DNA from: a virus
IMG/VR virus record: IMGVR_UViG_3300025327_000027
Span: 1 to 64,000 of that record
DNA length: 64,000 nucleotides
Strand: one strand, 5' to 3'
The position numbers were made by a program, and so were the translations under genes. Positions within the stretch are counted from its first letter, which is position 1, and each line of letters begins with the position of its first letter. This document shows, piece by piece, positions 58,982 through 64,000 of the stretch. The notes beneath the pieces were generated by a model. That model made no database searches. It was not told the DNA's origin and saw only the letters and a list, made by a program, of their open reading frames with translations.

Positions 58982-61900
58982 TGAAAATAACCTCCTCTAA
59001 CTTATTGATACAATCAGTTGAATTTGCCATGTTCTTTGCTGTAAGATAACCTTTGATTGCAATGTTTTTTCTAAGTTCAACATCTTGAATTAGCTGATTG
59101 GTGAATTGAATACTTGCGTTTATGTCTCCAATTTTTACAACGAAAGCATTCTCTCCATCCAAAACATATTCAGCACCGGTATCCATGAGAACACAAGCCG
59201 CCCCCCCGGTCATGGCCTCTAGTGCCATACGTCCAAGTCCTTCATTTTGACTGCAACCTAACCAGATGTCTGTTTTAAAAAACAGATCACTTAATTCTTG
59301 TCGCGTAGGCGACTGAACGTACTTCACACCAGGGATCTTGATTCTGACATCTTTCTGATCAATTTCACCCACACCGACAAGATCAATCTTGTCACCGTAC
59401 TCTTTGCGAAGAGCTGCAAAGATGACTCCGGCCTCGTTTGATCCCTTGAGCGGATGGTGATGAATCAGCGTGCTGATCGTAATGGACTCGTTCTGGTGGA
59501 TATCGTGGAAGCGCTTACGTTTGATGTTGCGCTTCATGATGTCGAAGTTGTAATGATACCAGCCGATGCGCGTCGCCTTGACTGGAAGATAGTTCCAAGT
59601 TCCCGGCTCTTCGCAGATGTCCGCAAGCCACTGGCTGCTTGTCACGATAGCATCCCACTTCTGGCATAGACCAATCTCTTCTAAGTCCTGGAACCGAGGA
59701 TTGTGGCTGAGCTTCAGCATCACCTTCTTCTTGGCCTGAGGGCACTCGTTGACGAACGCAGGGTTGAGCGGGTTGTCTGAGTTGGAGATCAGAACATCGC
59801 ACTGCGGGATTGATTTCGCTGACTGGTTGAGTAGGATGATTGGAAGCTCGGTGTACTTGATTACGCTAGGATTCAGGTCAGAGTACACGGTAGCAATTAC
59901 AACTTCGTGCCCTCGCTTGGCAAGTTCGTTACCCAGCGTGATGATCGTAGTAGGGCCACCGTGTTTGCGGAGGTGTGGTGTAACCATGCAGATTTTAAGC
60001 TTGCTGCTACCCTGGGGTCGTAGCTTTGAGAGCGCCTGATCGAATCGTCGAACGCTGTTTGCGCGGCTATGGCCCTCCAGGCACTTGGACTGAAACTGAT
60101 TGATGCTCTTTCGAAGATCAGGGGCGATCAAGGCGTCAAAGATTATGGACGCGATCTGACCGACCGGAGTATCATTCGAAAGGATGGGATCGTTCTCCTT
60201 CGGCAACGCTGGTAGATATTCTCGGATACCTCGGTTGTTCCAACCGATGACCGGGACACCACAAGCGATGGCCTCAAGTGCAGGCATGCCGTACGAGTGG
60301 TTCGTCGATGGGTCGAGGAACACATCTGTCTCAGATGCCAGCAGTTGAGCAATGCGCGTACGCGCGAGATTTCCCTGGCAGATGATGCCGGGTATCATTC
60401 CCTGGATGTTGTCTACACCGTAGGCCAGGATGCGAATGTCCACACCCTTAGCTTTGGCAATGTTCTGGAGCGCGATGGCCACTTGGACGCCTCTTTGTGC
60501 GCCCTTAAATGGATACGATCCATTGAGTGAAATCAATAATGTCGGACGCTCGTCACCGCTCTCGCGGGGTTTGCTGGGATAGAAGATCTCTCGATCGACT
60601 CCTGGACTGATTGTATCCAGGACATTCGCACCCTCAAGTTCCTTGGTGATCCAATTCGAATTGCTGATGATGTGCGGTAGCTTGAAAAAGTTGCCCTTGA
60701 GCTGGTCAGATTCAACTGGATCGTTCGTAAGGGCAGGTTCGTATGACTGTGCGTGGAGGACGCCAGTCAGGTTGGGGGCGTCCTTGCATACAGCGTCAAC
60801 CAGCGGGGCCAACTCAGCGGTGGCCGCAATGACAATACCATTGCTGAACACCTTTCGCTTGAACTCGTTAACGAAGTCATCATTGTCTCGGAAGACATAG
60901 TTGCCGCATCGTAACTCTGCAATAGCGTCTACGACTTTGTATCCCGGACGGGGGATAAGCGCAACTCGGGCATCCCCACCGTTGTCATTGATGAAGTTCA
61001 CAATGTCAGCGATGTAGTGCATACCCCCGCAAGCTTCGACGCTGTGCGTCACGAAGCATACAGGCGCGCGAGTGATGCTGTTCTCCTTCAAGATGTCGTC
61101 GAGGACAAGCTTATCTGTCTTCATCTTGCGAAGGGGGACAACCGACTTGTTGAGGTCGATAGACTTGTTCCAAACAGTCCAACTAGGCCAAGCTGCTCGA
61201 AATTTGGCAGATGCCGTCTTGCGGAAATTCATGTGCTGTTCATCGCCTAGACTTTCGTAGGAGGCACCGCGCTGATGGAAGACGTACGTGTCATCAGCCA
61301 AGACCGCGCGCCACTGGTCAAATGTCTTACCGTTGCTGTAGCATATGGTGCGCATCCAAAGGTCTGTATTTGAAGTAGGAATTAGAGACTCACCAGCCAG
61401 AAATAAGTGATCAGGAGAATCAATCCCTAAACATCGCGTAGGAACAGTAGGGCAAGGTTTTATGGATACAATTTTATGATATTGTTGATTTTTCCCTAAT
61501 TTACTAGGAAGAGTATTCAATTTTCTTTGAAGTCGAAACACAGGAAGGTCTTTGGAACATCTAAAGATTACCTTATAAATTTCTTTATGCCGTTTTTGTT
61601 TTTTTGGTGGCCCGTTATTGATTTGACATTTAATTCCAAGACTGCGAAGTAACCAAGCGACGCCTTCAATAAGGTTTAGATTTGTATTATCAAAACTACA
61701 TTTGCCTGACTTGGAACAATGCCCATCTGTATCCATCAACCCCTGAAGTAGGGAGAGGCGTTGAGTATAAGAAGAATAAAGATAATCTTCTGGGATGTGC
61801 TTATTGTTAATAAGATTCAAAGAACGAAGATAAGGAACAAGACCTTTGATATTATGAGATTTGACGCACTTATGGTGCATTACTATAAACCCTGCTTTTT

Positions 61901-63371
61901 CTATATTCTCCCAAATTTCAGGATCAATTCCGGTTAATTGGCTGTTAGCTGAAGTTCCATCACCTAACCAAGCCCCTAAGGTATATGGATCTAATAGGAG
62001 AGGCTTTTCAGGAAATTCTAATGCTTTAGCTAATGGAATCCAGAACTTGTATTGATTTGATTGATTTTTACCTCTGCTGAACACGGTTCCCATATCGAAC
62101 AATTCTTTAGTGCGGTATTTACCAGGAACATAATCAATCCCAGTTTTTCGTAGGTTATCTTGCTTATGCCGTGCTACCCATGACTGTGCTGTCCGTAAAA
62201 CAACATTAAATTTCTCTGATAATTCTTTTGTTGTTAGACCTGAATCAATGGCGTCTGCTACTTGGTTATAAACTAACCAAGATACCCGATGAGGTTTACT
62301 GTTATTTTTATTGTTAACATAATTTTGAGATTCAACATACCAACTATGCCCTTCACTAGCAATAATTTTTTCGCCTGTATCGAATTCCAACTTGTAACAA
62401 GGTTTATACATGATGTCTGTCAATTTTACAACATTATGTAATTTCCCGTCTAGACCATAAATTTTGTCTTCGGTGGTAATATCGCCAAGTTGTTTCCACC
62501 CGTTTCCCGTGTAAATTCGCGTAGTTACGTGGATCATTTCCTCTGCAAAGTTCTGATAGGACTCATCCAAATAACCAATCGAGTGAAGTAGGTTATTAGA
62601 GAACAGAAAGCAAAAACCTGTTGGCATGATCTCTGGGTACGTGCGACCAGTCGTTGCTTCCAATAGAGTGTTCATGTTTTTATATGTGAAGCCAGCATGC
62701 ATACCGACGTTGATGACGGCTGTGTTATTTGTCACAGGGTTGACGATCTTGTTCTTGGGGTCCGCCTTCAGGGCGGCAACCATCTTGCTCAACCAGTACG
62801 GTGTCACCAATACATCGGAGTTCAACAGGCAGGTGTAGGAAAAACTTGTCTCATTGTGCTTGATGCCTCGATTAACCGTAGCCGAGAACCCACGATTCTT
62901 TCGATTAGTCAGCAGTGTAAGCTTGTCAGGATACTTAGCTGCGAAAGCTACAAGCTCAGCATTAGTTGTCTTATCGCTGGCATCATCCACGATCGTCATG
63001 TGATAAGGCCAAAAGGTGCAATCAAGAACCTTCTGGATGCATTCCTTGACAAGGTGGATAGAATTGTAAACCGGGATCACTATGTTGACGCGCTCTTTGT
63101 CGTCGATAGATTCGACAACCTTCTGCATCGCCTTGTAGTAGCTGCGGTTTACGGTGGTAAGCTTGTCCATGTTGAGATAGGTGCTGTCCACCAGGTCGGC
63201 CGGGAACTCCTCAGCTTCGGACGGTTGTTCTGCACGACGATCGAAGATAGCCTGTTCCAGGATGGGCTTCAATACGTCTGGATTCAACTCTGTTAATAAG
63301 AATCGATCCCTGATGAATTCCTCTACCTGCTTCGGGTCGGGGGGTTGCCATTCTTTACCCCTGAAGGCCAT
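58971..63371 (-). CDS. Three-domain glycosyltransferase with intein
   Basis: This 1466-codon frame has an extein of about 1076 residues and three enzymes in a row. A GT2 domain (about 95-300: VNIVIPVYNSIHLV, TIVDDASDKTTN, LLNSDVLVTPYWL) is cut by the intein at EE-TDLWM. A GT4-type domain follows (about 770-1110: SYGMPALEAIACGVPVIGW). A second GT4-type domain is at about 1135-1460 (KICMVTPHLRKHGGPT, QNEGLGRMALEAMTGGAA). Such fusions assemble short oligosaccharides. It overlaps the gene upstream by 17 bases. Inferred role: glycosylation of virion or host surface. Confidence 0.85.
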   Translation of the reverse strand: MAFRGKEWQPPDPKQVEEFIRDRFLLTELNPDVLKPILEQAIFDRRAEQPSEAEEFPADLVDSTYLNMDKLTTVNRSYYKAMQKVVESIDDKERVNIVIPVYNSIHLVKECIQKVLDCTFWPYHMTIVDDASDKTTNAELVAFAAKYPDKLTLLTNRKNRGFSATVNRGIKHNETSFSYTCLLNSDVLVTPYWLSKMVAALKADPKNKIVNPVTNNTAVINVGMHAGFTYKNMNTLLEATTGRTYPEIMPTGFCFLFSNNLLHSIGYLDESYQNFAEEMIHVTTRIYTGNGWKQLGDITTEDKIYGLDGKLHNVVKLTDIMYKPCYKLEFDTGEKIIASEGHSWYVESQNYVNNKNNSKPHRVSWLVYNQVADAIDSGLTTKELSEKFNVVLRTAQSWVARHKQDNLRKTGIDYVPGKYRTKELFDMGTVFSRGKNQSNQYKFWIPLAKALEFPEKPLLLDPYTLGAWLGDGTSANSQLTGIDPEIWENIEKAGFIVMHHKCVKSHNIKGLVPYLRSLNLINNKHIPEDYLYSSYTQRLSLLQGLMDTDGHCSKSGKCSFDNTNLNLIEGVAWLLRSLGIKCQINNGPPKKQKRHKEIYKVIFRCSKDLPVFRLQRKLNTLPSKLGKNQQYHKIVSIKPCPTVPTRCLGIDSPDHLFLAGESLIPTSNTDLWMRTICYSNGKTFDQWRAVLADDTYVFHQRGASYESLGDEQHMNFRKTASAKFRAAWPSWTVWNKSIDLNKSVVPLRKMKTDKLVLDDILKENSITRAPVCFVTHSVEACGGMHYIADIVNFINDNGGDARVALIPRPGYKVVDAIAELRCGNYVFRDNDDFVNEFKRKVFSNGIVIAATAELAPLVDAVCKDAPNLTGVLHAQSYEPALTNDPVESDQLKGNFFKLPHIISNSNWITKELEGANVLDTISPGVDREIFYPSKPRESGDERPTLLISLNGSYPFKGAQRGVQVAIALQNIAKAKGVDIRILAYGVDNIQGMIPGIICQGNLARTRIAQLLASETDVFLDPSTNHSYGMPALEAIACGVPVIGWNNRGIREYLPALPKENDPILSNDTPVGQIASIIFDALIAPDLRKSINQFQSKCLEGHSRANSVRRFDQALSKLRPQGSSKLKICMVTPHLRKHGGPTTIITLGNELAKRGHEVVIATVYSDLNPSVIKYTELPIILLNQSAKSIPQCDVLISNSDNPLNPAFVNECPQAKKKVMLKLSHNPRFQDLEEIGLCQKWDAIVTSSQWLADICEEPGTWNYLPVKATRIGWYHYNFDIMKRNIKRKRFHDIHQNESITISTLIHHHPLKGSNEAGVIFAALRKEYGDKIDLVGVGEIDQKDVRIKIPGVKYVQSPTRQELSDLFFKTDIWLGCSQNEGLGRMALEAMTGGAACVLMDTGAEYVLDGENAFVVKIGDINASIQFTNQLIQDVELRKNIAIKGYLTAKNMANSTDCINKLEEVIFSVL
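61368..62537 (-). mobile_element. Class 3-type intein with Met1 in glycosyltransferase
   Basis: This 390-residue intein starts MIHVTTRIYTGNGW and ends LIPTSN before Thr. Removing it restores the GT2 motif EE-TDLWMR. The class 3 triplet is present: Trp in EGHSW, Cys in PTRCLGID, Thr in PTSN. Met occupies position 1 and Ser replaces the penultimate His. It also carries an inserted helix-turn-helix-like region (LTTKELSEKFNVVLRTAQSW) and LAGLIDADG motifs (LGAWLGDGT, LQGLMDTDGH). It is homologous to the TerL intein. Confidence 0.88.
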
Positions 63372-63738
63372 ACCGCTCTTTTAGTATCTTGATCTCATGA
63401 TTGATGTACCAAACTGCCTTCTCTAGATCCTGAATTTCCTTCGCCTCACGCGACATGCCGTCTTCTTTGTCGCCAGCACGGCAGACGTACTTGACTGCAT
63501 TGCCGCGATCGAAGTTAAGACGCTGGTCTGCAATGAAGTCGGATACCTCGATCTTACCCTTGTTGTAGTGGCGAGGGCGATTAACTGAATCGTACGTGAT
63601 TACGCCTAAAGGCGCAACGACGCCATCGCCTGTCAGCACATCTCGATATACATCCGGTACTGGGACGTGGCGTTCATGTGGCGTGCATGCTCCACAGCAC
63701 TTACCCTTGTCCGAGTCCATTTCATCGTCAAAACTCAT
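63355..63738 (-). CDS. DUF3310 phage protein
   Basis: This 127-residue protein has an N-terminal Cys-rich leader (KCCGACTPHERH) and the DUF3310 domain: VNRPRHYNKGKIEVSDFI, NAVKYVCRAGDKE, DLEKAVWYINHEI. DUF3310 proteins are common in phages beside nucleotide-metabolism genes; their function is unproven. It overlaps both neighbours by a few bases. Confidence 0.85.
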   Translation of the reverse strand: MSFDDEMDSDKGKCCGACTPHERHVPVPDVYRDVLTGDGVVAPLGVITYDSVNRPRHYNKGKIEVSDFIADQRLNFDRGNAVKYVCRAGDKEDGMSREAKEIQDLEKAVWYINHEIKILKERYGLQG

Positions 63739-64000
63739 ACAACGAGATCCTTTAAGTCCGGTGGTTGGTATGTATCAGGTTTCAGCACCTTACCGTCATC
63801 CCGGTAACGGGGTTTGCCGTCTTCCCATAGCTTGCTCATGTTTGAGGCATGAACGCGCTCGCCTGCTTCTTCAAAGTCCCATTCAAAAACATCGGCTGTA
63901 CCTGCTACTACGTAGTCCAGGTCAGCCAGTTCCTTCAGTAAATGCTCATGATCCAATTCAGCGAACGGTCGCATTTGAACGATCTCGTATCTACCGGTAG
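63735..64000 (-). CDS. MazG/PRA-PH-like nucleotide pyrophosphatase, 5' part missing
   Basis: The frame is open to the window edge. It encodes EHLLKELADLDYVVAGTADVF, then EAGERVHASNMSKLWEDGKP and ending YQPPDLKDLVV, a typical C-terminus of phage all-alpha NTP pyrophosphatase (MazG/phosphoribosyl-ATP-pyrophosphohydrolase-like). Residues upstream of ATG 63974 (YEIVQ) read on in frame, so the real start is probably beyond 64000. It would hydrolyse nucleoside triphosphates. It overlaps the DUF3310 gene by four bases. Confidence 0.75.
   Translation of the reverse strand, partial: TGRYEIVQMRPFAELDHEHLLKELADLDYVVAGTADVFEWDFEEAGERVHASNMSKLWEDGKPRYRDDGKVLKPDTYQPPDLKDLVV

Noticed and set aside
62697-63296. 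199-codon plus-strand frame opposite the glycosyltransferase
   Set aside because: It mirrors the conserved GT2 domain on the other strand; no ribosome site.

Overview
This window is part of the genome of a tailed double-stranded DNA bacteriophage. It holds a large terminase, portal, scaffold, major capsid protein, head-completion and beta-propeller genes, tail fibres, an endolysin and a probable holin. I see no tape measure, tail tube or sheath gene. The head module is followed by a beta-propeller protein and three very large proteins of ejection-protein type, so a podovirus-like virion is the best guess. The host cannot be named from the sequence. Shine-Dalgarno sites are mostly strong (AGGAGG-type). 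Structural genes have mixed composition, and the mobile inserts are clearly AT-rich.

Layout. Positions 1-5040 (minus strand) hold small accessory genes, two of them frameshifted or degenerate, and a 1.1 kb gene-free control region (2987-4070) rich in palindromes. Positions 5115-8635 (plus) hold two methyltransferases, small proteins, a lysozyme-type endolysin and a probable holin. Positions 8704-11895 hold the terminase, split by an intein. Positions 11919-16196 (minus) hold accessory genes, two homing endonucleases, a metallophosphoesterase-like protein and a tyrosine integrase. Positions 16296-34937 (plus) hold tail fibres, the portal (with an intein), an RNA-guided-nuclease locus of IsrB type, further fibre-like proteins, scaffold and capsid. 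Positions 35147-36351 hold a GIY-YIG endonuclease and tRNA genes. Positions 36488-54797 (plus) hold small beta-rich virion proteins, the head-completion protein, the propeller, three FnIII-like proteins, three large internal-virion-type proteins (one with an intein) and a lipoprotein. Positions 54869-64000 (minus) hold a glycosyltransferase cluster (one gene with an intein, one fused to an endonuclease), then DUF3310 and MazG-like nucleotide-metabolism genes.

How the genes fit together. The structural genes are tightly packed and often overlap by 1-4 bases. A recurring plus-strand element, close to AAATAGGGTAAAATA, precedes seven gene groups and is a candidate phage promoter. The two methyltransferases at the left and the glycosyltransferases at the right could together build and modify a glycan on virion or host.

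The outstanding feature is the load of selfish DNA. There are four inteins (terminase, portal, large virion protein, glycosyltransferase) and about a dozen free-standing, fused or decayed homing endonucleases: four endonuclease-VII-like, four HNH/AP2-like, three other HNH and one GIY-YIG. An RRXRR/RuvC protein without an HNH domain is preceded by about 190 bases of strongly structured non-coding DNA, as expected of an IsrB plus omega-RNA (HEARO-type) locus. Two of the inteins carry the Trp-Cys-Thr signature of class 3 inteins and lack a nucleophile at residue 1; one of them begins with Met.
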